DNA of 64,000 nt from Amycolatopsis sp. CA-128772. Lineage in GTDB: Bacteria > Actinomycetota > Actinomycetes > Mycobacteriales > Pseudonocardiaceae. A program made the position numbers and the translations under genes. Positions 1 to 8,062 of the stretch are shown here, in pieces. Numbering within the stretch: the stretch's first letter is position 1; the number at the start of each line of letters is the position of its first letter. The stretch spans positions 248,001 through 312,000 of the forward strand of contig NZ_PPHG01000075.1 of assembly GCF_002904295.1 (NCBI RefSeq), given 5' to 3'. Below the pieces are notes generated by a model that worked only from the letters and a program-made list of their open reading frames with translations, ran no database searches and was not told the DNA's origin.

Positions 1-582
1 CTGGCCGATCCCGACCCGGCCCGACCCGGTCACCACCTGCCGCGACACGAAGAACGGCGTCAGCCCGGCGATGATCGCGGTGAACGGCGTCGAGCGCGCG
101 CACAGGTAGTTCTCGTGCGTGCCGTAGCTCGCACCCTTGCCGTCGACGTTGTTCTTGTACAGCTGCAGCTGCGGCTGGCCCGGGACGGACGCGGCCTTCA
201 TCGCCGCCTCCTCCATCACCCGCTCGCCCGCCTTGTCCCAGATGACCGCGTCGCGCGCGTTCGTCACCTCGGGCGCCGAGTACTCCGGGTGCGCATGGTC
301 GACGTACAGCCGCGCCCCGTTGGTCAGGATGACGTTCGCCGCGCCCAGGTCCTCGACGTCCGGGTCGTGGCCCGGCCCGCCCGGGCCGGTCAGGTCGAAC
401 CCGCGCGCGTCGCGCAGCGGGGACTCCACCTCGTAGTCCCACCGCGCCCGCCGGGCGCGCGGGATGTCGGCCGCCGCCGCGTAGGCCAGCACGACCTGGG
501 TGGAGGTGAGTACCGGGTTCGCCGTCGCGTCGCCCGGCACGGAGATGCCGTACTCGACTTCGGTTCCCATGATCCGCCGCAT
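1..582 (-). CDS. dop: Depupylase/deamidase of Pup, 3'-truncated by window edge
   Basis: Dop turns Pup-Gln into ligation-competent Pup-Glu and removes Pup from tagged proteins in the Pup-proteasome pathway; it is a cytosolic ATP-binding enzyme of the carboxylate-amine ligase fold. The reverse strand from 582 reads [14 protein letters not shown], then [37 protein letters not shown] and [15 protein letters not shown], nearly the same as mycobacterial Dop. Only the first 194 residues lie in the window. ATG 582 matches the family N-terminus; ATG 570 is an in-frame alternative. No strong Shine-Dalgarno (SD) is visible. Its partner ATPase arc is 5.7 kb away, with seven unrelated genes between. Identity is secure. 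Confidence 0.95.
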   Translation of the reverse strand, partial: MRRIMGTEVEYGISVPGDATANPVLTSTQVVLAYAAAADIPRARRARWDYEVESPLRDARGFDLTGPGGPGHDPDVEDLGAANVILTNGARLYVDHAHPEYSAPEVTNARDAVIWDKAGERVMEEAAMKAASVPGQPQLQLYKNNVDGKGASYGTHENYLCARSTPFTAIIAGLTPFFVSRQVVTGSGRVGIGQ

Positions 583-623
583 GTCACCACCCTACGGGGT
601 CGCCCTAGTGGAACGATGCACCC

Positions 624-1142
624 ATGCCAGGCAGTGACGAACTCGTTGCCCTCTATGACCAGGCCGGCGCGGCCGTCGGCACCACGACCCGCGCGCGCGT
701 CCGCGCCGAGGGGCTGTGGCACGCCGCCGGCGTCGTCCTGGTCCGTTCGGGTGACGGAACCGCGGTCTACGTGCACCTCCGCACCCCCGGCAAGGACGTC
801 TTCCCCTCGACCTGGGACTGCTGGGCCGGCGGGGTGGTCGCCGCCGGCGAGACACCGGCCGAGTGCGCGCGCCGCGAACTCGCCGAAGAACTCGGCGTCC
901 AGGGGGTGGAACTCCTCCCCCGGTTCACCAAGGTCTACGACGACGGCCGCAACCGCTGCCACAACTTCGCCTTCGAGGTCCGCTGGGACGGGCCGATCCG
1001 CCACCAGGCCGAGGAGATCGTCGAAGGTCGCTGGATCCCGCTGGACGAGCTCCGCGCCTGGGTCGACGACCCGGCCCCCGCCCAGCCCTTCATCCCCGAC
1101 GGCCGCGAAGGCGTCCAGGAGTGGTTCCGCCGTTACGGCTGA
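624..1142 (+). CDS. Nudix hydrolase (YfcD/Idi-like)
   Basis: Cytosolic hydrolase expected to cleave nucleoside-diphosphate-linked or other diphosphate substrates. A complete Nudix box, G-x5-E-x7-REL-x-EELG-V, lies at residues 70-92 (GGVVAAGE..RRELAEELGV) and supplies the metal-binding glutamates. The 172-residue length and the flanking pattern (HLRTPGKDVFPSTWD before the box, an NFAFEVRWDG strand after it) resemble YfcD-type Nudix proteins related to isopentenyl-diphosphate isomerase. Substrate cannot be read from sequence. It is divergent from dop, with 41 bp between the starts, and its end overlaps the end of the opposing lipoprotein gene by 10 bp. The SD is weak. Confidence 0.85.
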   Translation: MPGSDELVALYDQAGAAVGTTTRARVRAEGLWHAAGVVLVRSGDGTAVYVHLRTPGKDVFPSTWDCWAGGVVAAGETPAECARRELAEELGVQGVELLPRFTKVYDDGRNRCHNFAFEVRWDGPIRHQAEEIVEGRWIPLDELRAWVDDPAPAQPFIPDGREGVQEWFRRYG

Positions 1143-1753
1143 GCGGTCAGCTTCGCCGTCATCGCGGGCAGCAGCCGCTTCGCCGCGTCCACCGCGCGGG
1201 TCCCGGTGCTCGCCGAGACCGTCAGCTCGGACACGAGCCTGCCCTTGGCCAGCAGCACCGTGCAGGTCCGGCCGTCGCACCAGGCCTGCTGCCGCTCGAC
1301 CCCGGGCTGCACGGGAACGCTGACCGCCTTGCCCGCACACTCGTTCGCCGCGAGGGCCCGGGCGGCCGATCCGTCCGGGAACACCACGACGCGGTGGCTC
1401 AGCACCGACCCGCTGGAGTAGCGCCAGGTCGCGGTCCGGCTGCCCGCCGACGGCCCGTCCGCCAGGCACCCCGAAGCCTCGCCCGAGCCCGGCTGCACGC
1501 CTTCTCCGGCGACGTCGGCGTCCGACAGCAGCGCCTGCCCGGCGAGCCGGCCGGCGTCGGGCACGACCGGGGGCGGCGCGGCCGGAGCCGCCTTCGCGGG
1601 ACTCACCGGGGCCTCCGAGGTCGGCGGGACCGCCGAGGACGTGGGCGCCGGATCGTCGTAGTACGTCTCGAGGTTGTTCGGGTCGGGCCCGTCGCAGGCC
1701 GTGAGGCCGACCAACGCGACCGCGGCCAACGCGATCGCCTGCCGATGACGCAC
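1133..1753 (-). CDS. Secreted lipoprotein of unknown function
   Basis: Predicted 206-residue lipoprotein. GTG 1753 is chosen because AGGAGG lies nine bases upstream; longer in-frame readings have no such site. The N-terminus VRHRQAIALAAVALVGLTAC has a positive n-region, a hydrophobic core and an LTAC lipobox, so Cys20 should be lipidated on the outer face of the membrane. A Pro/Ala/Ser linker (about residues 30-70) precedes a globular part with WRYSSGSVLSHRVVVFPDG and four cysteines that may form disulfides. The fold resembles small actinobacterial sensor-type lipoproteins, but I do not recognise the family. It may follow the aldo/keto reductase in one transcript (53-bp gap). Confidence 0.75.
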   Translation of the reverse strand: MRHRQAIALAAVALVGLTACDGPDPNNLETYYDDPAPTSSAVPPTSEAPVSPAKAAPAAPPPVVPDAGRLAGQALLSDADVAGEGVQPGSGEASGCLADGPSAGSRTATWRYSSGSVLSHRVVVFPDGSAARALAANECAGKAVSVPVQPGVERQQAWCDGRTCTVLLAKGRLVSELTVSASTGTRAVDAAKRLLPAMTAKLTAQP

Positions 1754-1806
1754 CTGCTCCGGCCTCCTGTCGTCCGTGACGTGCCTGGGAAGGGTAGTGC
1801 AGCCGC

Positions 1807-2742
1807 TCAGTCCCACTCCAACGAGGACCGGTGTCGCCAGTACGCCCCGGGGTCCTCGGCCGGCGCGGCCAGTGACTCCCGTTCTTCCGCGGTCAGGTCC
1901 AGCCTGGCGGCCCGCAGGTTCGCCGCCAGCTGCGCCGGGCTCGCCGGGCCGATCACCGCCCGGTCCACCCAGTCGTTGGCCAGCACCGCGGCCACCGCGA
2001 CGGCGTCCGGCCCGGTCCCGTGGGCGGCCGCGAGCTCGCGCACCGCGGCCGGCGCCTCGACCGCCAGCCTGCCGTTGGCCAGGGTTTCCTTGACCAGCAC
2101 CCGGTTCCCGGCCGCGTGCGCCGCGGCCAGGGCCGGCCCCGCGGACGGCTCCAGTACGTTCCACGTCGACTGCACCGCGGAGAACACCGGGCGCCCGGCC
2201 ACTTCCAGCGCGAACGCCCGCTCGATCGCGTCCGCCTGGGCCGGCCCGGACGTCGAAAACCCGACCGCGACCCCGTTCGCGGCCAGCTCCGCCAGCGCTT
2301 CGAGCAGCGGCTCGTCGGTGAACAAGGGACTGTCCACAGTGAGCGAATGCACCTGGTACAGACCCACCCGATCCCCCAGCAGCGCCAGGGTTTCCGCCCA
2401 CTGCGTGGCGAAGCGTATCGCCGAGTGCTCCTTCACCTCGTGCACGCCGGCGTCGAGCCGCCACTCCCCGACGTAGGCGTAACCCCACTTGCTGGAGATC
2501 TCCACGCCCGCGTGACCGCGTTCGGCGAGCCACCCGGCCAGGAACTCCTCGGAGCGCCCGTACGAGCGGGCGACGTCGACGTGCCGGACGCCCGCGGCAT
2601 AAGCGTCGTCGAGCACGGCGAACGTCGCCGCGCGCATCGAATCGACGTCCCGCACGGGCGGCAAGGCCCCGTCGCGGCCGAGGTTGATGTACGCCGGGCG
2701 GCCCAGCGCCGCCAGGCCGAGGGCGATGCGGTCCACGCTCAT
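1807..2742 (-). CDS. Aldo/keto reductase
   Basis: NADPH-dependent carbonyl reductase or dehydrogenase of the AKR superfamily, 311 residues, cytosolic. The tetrad is visible: Asp56 and Tyr61 in HVDVARSYGRSEE, Lys85 in SSKWGY and His132 in YQVHSL. The C-terminal half carries the (beta/alpha)8 pattern and the cofactor-binding VIGPASPAQLAANL. ATG 2742 overlaps the stop of the upstream small protein as ATGA, so the two are probably translationally coupled. They share a promoter that faces the ArsR repressor gene across a TATA-N6-TATA operator, which suggests induction by whatever that repressor senses. Substrate is unknown. Confidence 0.88.
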   Translation of the reverse strand: MSVDRIALGLAALGRPAYINLGRDGALPPVRDVDSMRAATFAVLDDAYAAGVRHVDVARSYGRSEEFLAGWLAERGHAGVEISSKWGYAYVGEWRLDAGVHEVKEHSAIRFATQWAETLALLGDRVGLYQVHSLTVDSPLFTDEPLLEALAELAANGVAVGFSTSGPAQADAIERAFALEVAGRPVFSAVQSTWNVLEPSAGPALAAAHAAGNRVLVKETLANGRLAVEAPAAVRELAAAHGTGPDAVAVAAVLANDWVDRAVIGPASPAQLAANLRAARLDLTAEERESLAAPAEDPGAYWRHRSSLEWD

Positions 2743-3077
2743 GCCGTCTGCTTGTGCCGCAGGATGGCCAGCCACTGGCCCGCGGTCTGCGCCTGGCGGT
2801 GCAGCTTCTCGAGGCGGGCGGCCGGAGCGCGGACGTAGCCCTTGCCGAAGACGGGGGCGATCTGCCGAAGGCTGGCGCCGCCTTCCCGCGCCGCGAGCAG
2901 CAGCCAGTCCGACGCGTCGGCGCAGGCCGCGGACGCGCGGCGCAGCTCGCCGAGCAGGTCGATGAGCTCCTGGGCGCCCACCTCCCCCATTTCGACGGCG
3001 GCGGCCGTCGTCTCCAGCCAGGCGAGGACGTCGGACTCGGTGATGGGCGCGCGCGGCCGCGAGGTTTCTTCGCTCAC
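2739..3077 (-). CDS. Small conserved helical protein coupled to the aldo/keto reductase
   Basis: 112-residue, largely helical protein starting at GTG 3077. Residues about 64-100 (LREGGASLRQIAPVFGKGYV-like segment followed by APAARLEKLHRQAQ) look like a helix-turn-helix similar to those of small actinobacterial DNA-binding proteins, but I do not recognise a named family. The gene ends inside the start codon of the aldo/keto reductase (ATGA), so both are made from one message. Only eight bases separate the start from the TATA repeats of the operator and no SD is present, so the message is probably leaderless or nearly so. Function unknown; a regulator or accessory protein for the reductase is a guess. 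Confidence 0.6.
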   Translation of the reverse strand: MSEETSRPRAPITESDVLAWLETTAAAVEMGEVGAQELIDLLGELRRASAACADASDWLLLAAREGGASLRQIAPVFGKGYVRAPAARLEKLHRQAQTAGQWLAILRHKQTA

Positions 3078-3085
3078 GCCAGTGA

Positions 3086-3110
3086 GTATAGGTCGTTATA
3101 CGCCGATATA
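3086..3110. promoter_or_regulatory. Divergent operator, TATA-N6-TATA-N6-TATA
   Basis: Three TATA tetranucleotides at 3087-3090, 3097-3100 and 3107-3110 are separated by exactly six bases each, giving two overlapping dyads. The left one, GTATAGGTCGTTATAC (3086-3101), recurs with one change at 5223-5238. TATACT at 3107-3112 is also a good -10 for the ArsR gene. Binding by the adjacent ArsR repressor is inferred. Confidence 0.6.
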
Positions 3111-3124
3111 CTGGGAGCGACACC

Positions 3125-3463
3125 ATGACGACACGCACCGGATCCGAGGCCGACGTCGAGCAGCTGCTCGACGTCTTCAAGGCGCTCGCGAACCCGGTCC
3201 GGCTGCAGGTGCTGCAGTGGCTGCGGGAGCCGGAGCGGCACTTCCCGGTCGAGCGGGCGATCGCCGATCCGGCCGAGGTCGGGGTCTGCGTGAGCCACAT
3301 CCAGGAGAAGCTGGGGCTGGCGCAGTCGACGGTGTCGGCGTACCTGGCCGTACTGCAGCGCGCCGGGCTGGTCCGGGCCACCCGCGTCGGGAAGTGGACG
3401 CACTACAGGCGTGACGAAGCCCGGATCGCCGAGCTCGTCGACCTGCTCGGCCGCACCCTCTGA
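3125..3463 (+). CDS. ArsR/SmtB-family transcriptional repressor
   Basis: 112-residue winged-helix repressor. DVFKALANPVRLQVLQWL is the typical ArsR entry, QEKLGLAQSTVSAYLAVLQ the recognition helix region, and RVGKWTHYRRDEARI the wing. The metal-sensing ELCVCDL position of ArsR reads GVCVSHI here, keeping one cysteine only, so classical arsenic or metal sensing is uncertain and an organic inducer is possible. ATG 3125 has GGGAG seven bases upstream. It is divergent from the AKR operon across the TATA-N6-TATA operator; autoregulation and control of the second site at 5223-5238 are likely. The downstream LLM gene has its own promoter. Confidence 0.85.
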   Translation: MTTRTGSEADVEQLLDVFKALANPVRLQVLQWLREPERHFPVERAIADPAEVGVCVSHIQEKLGLAQSTVSAYLAVLQRAGLVRATRVGKWTHYRRDEARIAELVDLLGRTL

Positions 3464-3495
3464 CCTGCCCCTCTCCCCCCGCCGGCCACCCTTGC

Positions 3496-3525
3496 TTGCT
3501 CGTCATATCGTAAATCTGCGATACT
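3496..3525 (+). promoter_or_regulatory. Promoter of LLM gene with palindromic repressor site
   Basis: TTGCTC (3496-3501) and GATACT (3520-3525) form a -35/-10 pair with an 18-bp spacer; the ATG at 3533 is seven bases past the -10, so the transcript is probably leaderless. The palindrome TATCGTAAATCTGCGATA (3506-3523, 14 of 18 positions symmetric) covers the spacer and the -10, a position typical of repression. Confidence 0.5.
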
Positions 3526-3532
3526 TCGAATC

Positions 3533-4408
3533 ATGGGTATGATCGAGAACATGCGGCTGGGCCGCTACGGGATCTGGACGTTCGACTTCGAGGACCAGCC
3601 GGCCGGGCTCATCCGCGATTCGGTGCAGGAGCTGGAGGAACTCGGCTGGCCGGCGATCTGGATCCCGGAGAGCGAGGGCCGCGAAGCCCTGACGCACGCC
3701 GGGTTCCTGCTGGCGGCCACCGAACGCCTCACCGTCGTGAACGGCATCGCGCGGATCTGGTCCCGCGACGCCCAGTGGACCCGCGGCGGGGCCCTGCTGC
3801 TGGCCGACGCCTACCCGGACCGCCACCTGCTGGGCCTCGGCTTCGGCGCCGGCAAACCGGGCGCGAAGCCGCTCCGGGCGATGAACGACTACCTGGACGC
3901 GCTGGACATCGACACGAAGGTCAACCCCGCGCCGCGCGCCCCGGTGCGGCGGATCCTCGCCGCGTACGGCCCGAAGATGCTGGAGCTGGCCCGCGACCGG
4001 TCGGCGGGTGCGCACACCTACCACGTCACCCCCGAGCACACGGCCCAGGCGCGCGAGATCCTCGGCGCGGAACCGTTCCTCGGCGTCGAGCACGCCGTGC
4101 TGTTCGAGACGGACGCGGCGAAGGCACGGGAGATCGCCCGCAGGCACCTGCACCCGTACCTCACCACGCCGTACAACATCGCCAAGTTCCGCCGGCTCGG
4201 CTACTCGGACGCGGACATCGACGGCGGCAGCGACCGGCTCGTCGACGCCCTGGTGTTCTGGGGCGACCCGGACTCGATCACGGCCAAGCTGCGCGCGCAC
4301 CTCGACGCGGGCGCCGACCACGTCGGCGTCCAGGTCATCGGCGTCGAGCCGGGCACCTCGGCCATGCCGCACTGGCGCCGGCTGACCGAAGCGCTGCTAC
4401 CCGCGTAG
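3533..4408 (+). CDS. LLM-class (luciferase-like) F420-dependent oxidoreductase
   Basis: 291-residue member of the bacterial luciferase-like monooxygenase fold. The N-terminal LGRYGIWTFDFED, the WIPESEGREALTHAGFLLAATERLTVV strand-helix unit, GLGFGAG (cofactor loop) and a C-terminal WGDPDSITAKLRAHLDAGADHVGVQV are typical of actinobacterial F420-dependent oxidoreductases (the TIGR03620-like group). Reaction and substrate are unknown. ATG 3533 is chosen because it sits at the predicted transcription start; ATG 3539 is the next in frame. The 3' end overlaps the opposing DUF3626-like gene by 12 bp. Confidence 0.82.
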   Translation: MGMIENMRLGRYGIWTFDFEDQPAGLIRDSVQELEELGWPAIWIPESEGREALTHAGFLLAATERLTVVNGIARIWSRDAQWTRGGALLLADAYPDRHLLGLGFGAGKPGAKPLRAMNDYLDALDIDTKVNPAPRAPVRRILAAYGPKMLELARDRSAGAHTYHVTPEHTAQAREILGAEPFLGVEHAVLFETDAAKAREIARRHLHPYLTTPYNIAKFRRLGYSDADIDGGSDRLVDALVFWGDPDSITAKLRAHLDAGADHVGVQVIGVEPGTSAMPHWRRLTEALLPA

Positions 4409-5221
4409 GCCGAACCGCGCGGTGCAGTGCCACACGCGCTTGAGCACCTGGGGGTCGTGCCGGCCGGCGCGGACGGCGTTCCCGATGACGCGGGCGTCCA
4501 GCCACCCGTCCTCGGCGATGTCCTCGCCGGCCCGCACGGCGTCCTCGCCGCGGTAGTCCGCGTGCTCGGCGAGGGTGGACACCGGGAGCCGGAACCCGTG
4601 GTGCCAGTACGTCGGGAACCGGAACCCCGCGGCCGCCGCTTCGACGTCGGTGCCCCGGAACGACGGGTCCAGCACCAGGGCCGCGACGTCCTCCGGCAGC
4701 CGGAGCGGGCCGTGGACGTGGGCCTCGACGTAGTCGTCGAGCTCGTCCGGGGCGTCGGCCTCGACGAGCGGGAGCAGCGGCAGGTGCGCGGCCGTGCCGA
4801 AGTCCACCGGATCGTGGAAGCTGTCCGGATAACAGAACGTTGTGCGCGCGAGGACTTCGGGCTTGAGCCGGAAGTGCGCCGATCCGAACCGGACCGAGCC
4901 GCCGGCCGCGCGCCGGCGGTGGTTGAGCGAGCCGTACTTCGGCCGGGCGGCGGGCGGCAGGTCGTCGTAGACCCCGCCGAACATCCGGTGCTCCCAGTGC
5001 CACCGGGCCCCGCCGGGGTGCGCGGTGAGGCCGCCGTTGCCCGTCCCCGTCTCGAACTGCGAGCGGTAGTGCCCGTCGGTCAGCCAGTGCCGCAGCAGCG
5101 GCACGTCCCCCACCAGCCGGTCCGGGTGGAAGTGCACGGTGACATCCAGGCCTACCGGCAGCGGCGGCCCGGCCACGCGCCCGGCGACGTACTCGACTGC
5201 TGCTTGCGATTCCTGCCCCAT
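4397..5221 (-). CDS. DUF3626-like protein of unknown function
   Basis: 274-residue cytosolic protein without signal or membrane segments. Distinctive stretches are VTVHFHPDRLV near residue 27, FGGVYDDLPPAARPKYGSLNH, GGSVRFGSAHFRLKP and RTTFCYPDSFHDP. I recall this pattern from proteins labelled DUF3626, whose biochemical role is unknown to me. ATG 5221 is two bases from the TATA-N6-TATA operator and has no SD, so the transcript must be leaderless or nearly so, with TATAAC (5237-5232) as the -10. It is divergent from the EamA transporter and likely belongs to the same ArsR-controlled set as the genes at 2.7-3.5 kb. Confidence 0.65.
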   Translation of the reverse strand: MGQESQAAVEYVAGRVAGPPLPVGLDVTVHFHPDRLVGDVPLLRHWLTDGHYRSQFETGTGNGGLTAHPGGARWHWEHRMFGGVYDDLPPAARPKYGSLNHRRRAAGGSVRFGSAHFRLKPEVLARTTFCYPDSFHDPVDFGTAAHLPLLPLVEADAPDELDDYVEAHVHGPLRLPEDVAALVLDPSFRGTDVEAAAAGFRFPTYWHHGFRLPVSTLAEHADYRGEDAVRAGEDIAEDGWLDARVIGNAVRAGRHDPQVLKRVWHCTARFGLRG

Positions 5222-5222
5222 G

Positions 5223-5238
5223 GTATAGGCCGTTATAC
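5223..5238. promoter_or_regulatory. Second copy of the TATA-N6-TATA operator
   Basis: GTATAGGCCGTTATAC differs from 3086-3101 at one base only. It lies between the divergent DUF3626-like and EamA genes, immediately 5' of the former's start codon, and overlaps plausible -10 sequences on both strands. It ties this divergon to the ArsR repressor 2 kb away (inference). Confidence 0.6.
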
Positions 5239-5297
5239 ACAATGTGACGTCGGAAAACCACTGGCTTCGCGACCGGCGTCCCGGTTTGACTGCGGCC

Positions 5298-6209
5298 ATG
5301 CGTTCGGTCGGATTCGGGGTCACGGTGCGGTTCGCGCTGCTGGCCGTCGTGTGGGGTGCGAGTTTCCTGTTCATCAAGGTGGGGCTCGGCGGGCTCTCCC
5401 CCGCCCAGGTCGCGCTCGCCCGGGTGGCGCTGGGGGCGCTGGCGCTGGCCGTCGTCCTGGTGGCGCGCCGGCGGCCGCTGCCCCGGGATCCGGCGCTGTG
5501 GGGGCACCTCGCGATCGTGTCGGTGCTGTTGTGCGTGGTGCCGTTCCTGCTGTTCTCGTGGGCGGAGCAGTACATCTCCTCCGGCCTCGCGAGCATCTTC
5601 AACGCGACGACGCCGCTGGTCACGATGCTGCTGGCGGCCGTGGCGCTGCCCGAAGAGCGGTTCACGCCGCCGCGGGTGCTCGGCCTGCTGCTCGGGTTCC
5701 TCGGCGTGCTCACGATCGTCGGGGTGTGGCACGGCATCGACGTGTCCCACCAGCTGACCGCCCAGCTCGCCTGCCTCGGCGCGACGGCGTGCTACGGCGC
5801 GTGTTTCGTCTACATGCGCCGGTTCCTCTCACCCCGTGGGACGGACCCGGTGGTGGTGGCGTTCGGGCAGACGGCGTCGGCGACGGTGATCCTGGGCTTG
5901 CTGGCCCCGGCGATCGCGGCGACGCCGGTGCACCTGAGCCTGCCGGTGGTGGCGAGCATGCTCGCCCTCGGCGTCTTCGGCACCGGACTGGCCTACGTGT
6001 GGAACGTCCGCATCATCGCGGCCTGGGGCGCGGCCAACGCCTCGGCGGTGACGTACCTGACGCCGGTGGTCGGGGTGCTCCTGGGCGTGCTGGTGCTGGG
6101 TGAGCCGGTGAGCTGGAACCAGCCGGCCGGGGCGCTGCTCGTGGTGCTGGGGATCCTCGCCGCGCACGGGAAGCTACGCCGGACCCAGCCCGAACTCGTC
6201 CGCCGGTAG
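5298..6209 (+). CDS. EamA/RhaT-family (DMT) transporter
   Basis: Inner-membrane exporter of the drug/metabolite transporter superfamily with about ten hydrophobic segments and two EamA halves: FALLAVVWGASFLFIKVGL opens the first, QLACLGATACYGACFVYMRR the second. The ends of each half show the usual FNATTPLVTMLLAAVALPEE and YLTPVVGVLLGVLVLGEP motifs. ATG 5298 gives a normal short cytosolic N-terminus before TM1; GTG 5244 is in frame, would add 18 residues and lies close to a possible transcription start. Neither has an SD. It is divergent from the DUF3626-like gene over the shared operator, so export of the ArsR inducer or a product of the linked oxidoreductases is possible. Confidence 0.85.
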   Translation: MRSVGFGVTVRFALLAVVWGASFLFIKVGLGGLSPAQVALARVALGALALAVVLVARRRPLPRDPALWGHLAIVSVLLCVVPFLLFSWAEQYISSGLASIFNATTPLVTMLLAAVALPEERFTPPRVLGLLLGFLGVLTIVGVWHGIDVSHQLTAQLACLGATACYGACFVYMRRFLSPRGTDPVVVAFGQTASATVILGLLAPAIAATPVHLSLPVVASMLALGVFGTGLAYVWNVRIIAAWGAANASAVTYLTPVVGVLLGVLVLGEPVSWNQPAGALLVVLGILAAHGKLRRTQPELVRR

Positions 6210-6215
6210 ACACGC

Positions 6216-6249
6216 CGATGGGGCGGTCGCCGCGGCGGCCGCCCCATCG
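6216..6249. terminator. Bidirectional hairpin between EamA and arc
   Basis: CGATGGGGCGGTCGCCG pairs with CGGCGGCCGCCCCATCG (17-bp stem, one mismatch, almost no loop) between two convergent genes. No T-tract on either side; typical GC-rich actinobacterial terminator. Confidence 0.7.
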
Positions 6250-6259
6250 CGCGTTCCTC

Positions 6260-8062
6260 CTACAGGTACTGACCGGTGTTCGTGGCGGTGTCGATCGCCC
6301 GCCCCGAGTCCTGGTTCTTGCCGGTGACGAGCGTGCGGATGTAGACGATCCGCTCGCCCTTCTTGCCGGAGATCCGGGCCCAGTCGTCCGGGTTGGTCGT
6401 GTTGGGCAGGTCCTCGTTCTCCGCGAACTCGTCGACGATCGCGTCGAGTAGGTGCTGCACGCGCAGACCCGGCTGGTTGGTCTCCAGCACCGACTTGATC
6501 GCCGACTTCTTCGCCCGGTCCACGATGTTCTGGATCATCGCGCCCGAGTTGAAGTCGCGGAAGTACAGGACTTCCTTGTCCCCGTTGGCGTAGGTCACCT
6601 CGAGGAACCGGTTCTCGTCGCTCTCCTCGTACATCCGCTCGACGGTGTGCTGGATCATCGCGTCGAACGTCGCCTTCGGGTCCCCGCCGAACTCGGCGAG
6701 GTCGTCGGCGTGGATCGGCAGGCCTTCGGCCAGGTACTTGGAGAAGATGTCCTTCGCGCCTTCGGCGTCCGGACGCTCGATCTTGATCTTGACGTCGAGC
6801 CGGCCCGGCCGCAGGATCGCCGGGTCGATCATGTCTTCGCGGTTGGAGGCGCCGATGACGATGACGTTCTCCAGGCCTTCGACACCGTCGATTTCCGACA
6901 GCAGCTGCGGCACGATCGTGGTCTCCACGTCGGACGACACGCCCGACCCACGGGTCCGGAAGATCGAGTCCATCTCGTCGAAGAACACGATCACCGGGGT
7001 GCCCTCGGAGGCCTTCTCCCGCGCTCGCTGGAAGATCAGGCGGATGTGCCGCTCGGTCTCCCCGACGAACTTGTTGAGCAGCTCGGGACCCTTGATGTTC
7101 AGGAAGTAGGACTTCCCGTCCTCGTTGTCGCCCCGCGCCGCCGCCACCTTCTTGGCCAGCGAGTTCGCCACCGCCTTGGCGATGAGCGTCTTGCCGCAGC
7201 CCGGCGGGCCGTAGAGCAGGACACCCTTGGGCGGGCGCAGCTGGTACTCCTGGTACAGGTCGGCGTGCAGGAACGGCAGCTCGACCGCGTCCCTGATCTG
7301 CTCGATCTGCCGGGTGAGGCCACCGATGTCCTCGTAGCGGACGTCGGGCACCTCCTCCAGCACCAGGTCCTCGACCTCCGCCTTCGGCACGCGCTCGTAC
7401 GCGTAGCCGGCCTTGGAGTCGACCAGCAGCGAGTCGCCCGGCTTGAGCGGCTGCTCGGCCAGCAGGTCGGAGAGCAGGACCACCCGCTCTTCGTCCGCGT
7501 GCCCGACCACCAGCGCGCGGGGGCTGCCGCCCTCGACGTCGGCGGCGAGCACCTCACGCAGCGCACACACCTCACCGGTGCGTTCGAAACCGCCGCCCTC
7601 GACCACGGTGAGCGCCTCGTTGAGCCGCAGCGCCTGGCCACGGCGCAGCGACGAGATCTCCACCGCGGGCGAAACCGACACCCGCATCTTCCGGCCGGCC
7701 GTGAAGACGTCCACCGTGTTGTCCTCGTACGCCTCGACGAAGACGCCGTACCCGGACGGTGGCTGGGCCAGCCGGTCGACCTCCTCGCGGAGGGCGAGGA
7801 GCTGTCCTCGCGCTTCGCGCAGGGTTTCGACCAGTTTGGTGTTGCGTTCGGTGAGCTGGCTCACCCTTTCCGAGGCCTCGGCGAGCCGCTGTTCGAGAAC
7901 CCGGTTCTGCCGTGGCGAGTCCGTCAGTTTGCGGCGCAGCAGCGCCACTTCTTCCTCGAGAAAACGGATCTGCCGAGCCTGCTCGTCCGCCGTCGTCCCA
8001 GCTCCGGATGTTGCTGAAGGGTCGGCCTCCTCGCGCCGACCTCCGGGAAGGTCATGATGCAT
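6260..8062 (-). CDS. arc: Proteasome-associated AAA ATPase (Mpa/ARC)
   Basis: Hexameric ATPase that unfolds pupylated proteins and feeds them into the 20S proteasome. The 600-residue protein has a coiled coil (about 25-100) that captures Pup, tandem OB domains (about 101-235), and one AAA module with Walker A GPPGCGKT (285-292) and Walker B VIVFFDE (357-363), followed by [14 protein letters not shown] and an arginine-finger region RPGRLD. The C-terminus ends GQYL, the conserved HbYX-like tail that opens the proteasome gate. ATG 8062 follows AGGAGG by six bases; longer in-frame starts lack an SD. It is separated from dop, unlike the close arrangement in mycobacteria. Terminates convergently with EamA. 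Confidence 0.97.
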   Translation of the reverse strand: MHHDLPGGRREEADPSATSGAGTTADEQARQIRFLEEEVALLRRKLTDSPRQNRVLEQRLAEASERVSQLTERNTKLVETLREARGQLLALREEVDRLAQPPSGYGVFVEAYEDNTVDVFTAGRKMRVSVSPAVEISSLRRGQALRLNEALTVVEGGGFERTGEVCALREVLAADVEGGSPRALVVGHADEERVVLLSDLLAEQPLKPGDSLLVDSKAGYAYERVPKAEVEDLVLEEVPDVRYEDIGGLTRQIEQIRDAVELPFLHADLYQEYQLRPPKGVLLYGPPGCGKTLIAKAVANSLAKKVAAARGDNEDGKSYFLNIKGPELLNKFVGETERHIRLIFQRAREKASEGTPVIVFFDEMDSIFRTRGSGVSSDVETTIVPQLLSEIDGVEGLENVIVIGASNREDMIDPAILRPGRLDVKIKIERPDAEGAKDIFSKYLAEGLPIHADDLAEFGGDPKATFDAMIQHTVERMYEESDENRFLEVTYANGDKEVLYFRDFNSGAMIQNIVDRAKKSAIKSVLETNQPGLRVQHLLDAIVDEFAENEDLPNTTNPDDWARISGKKGERIVYIRTLVTGKNQDSGRAIDTATNTGQYL

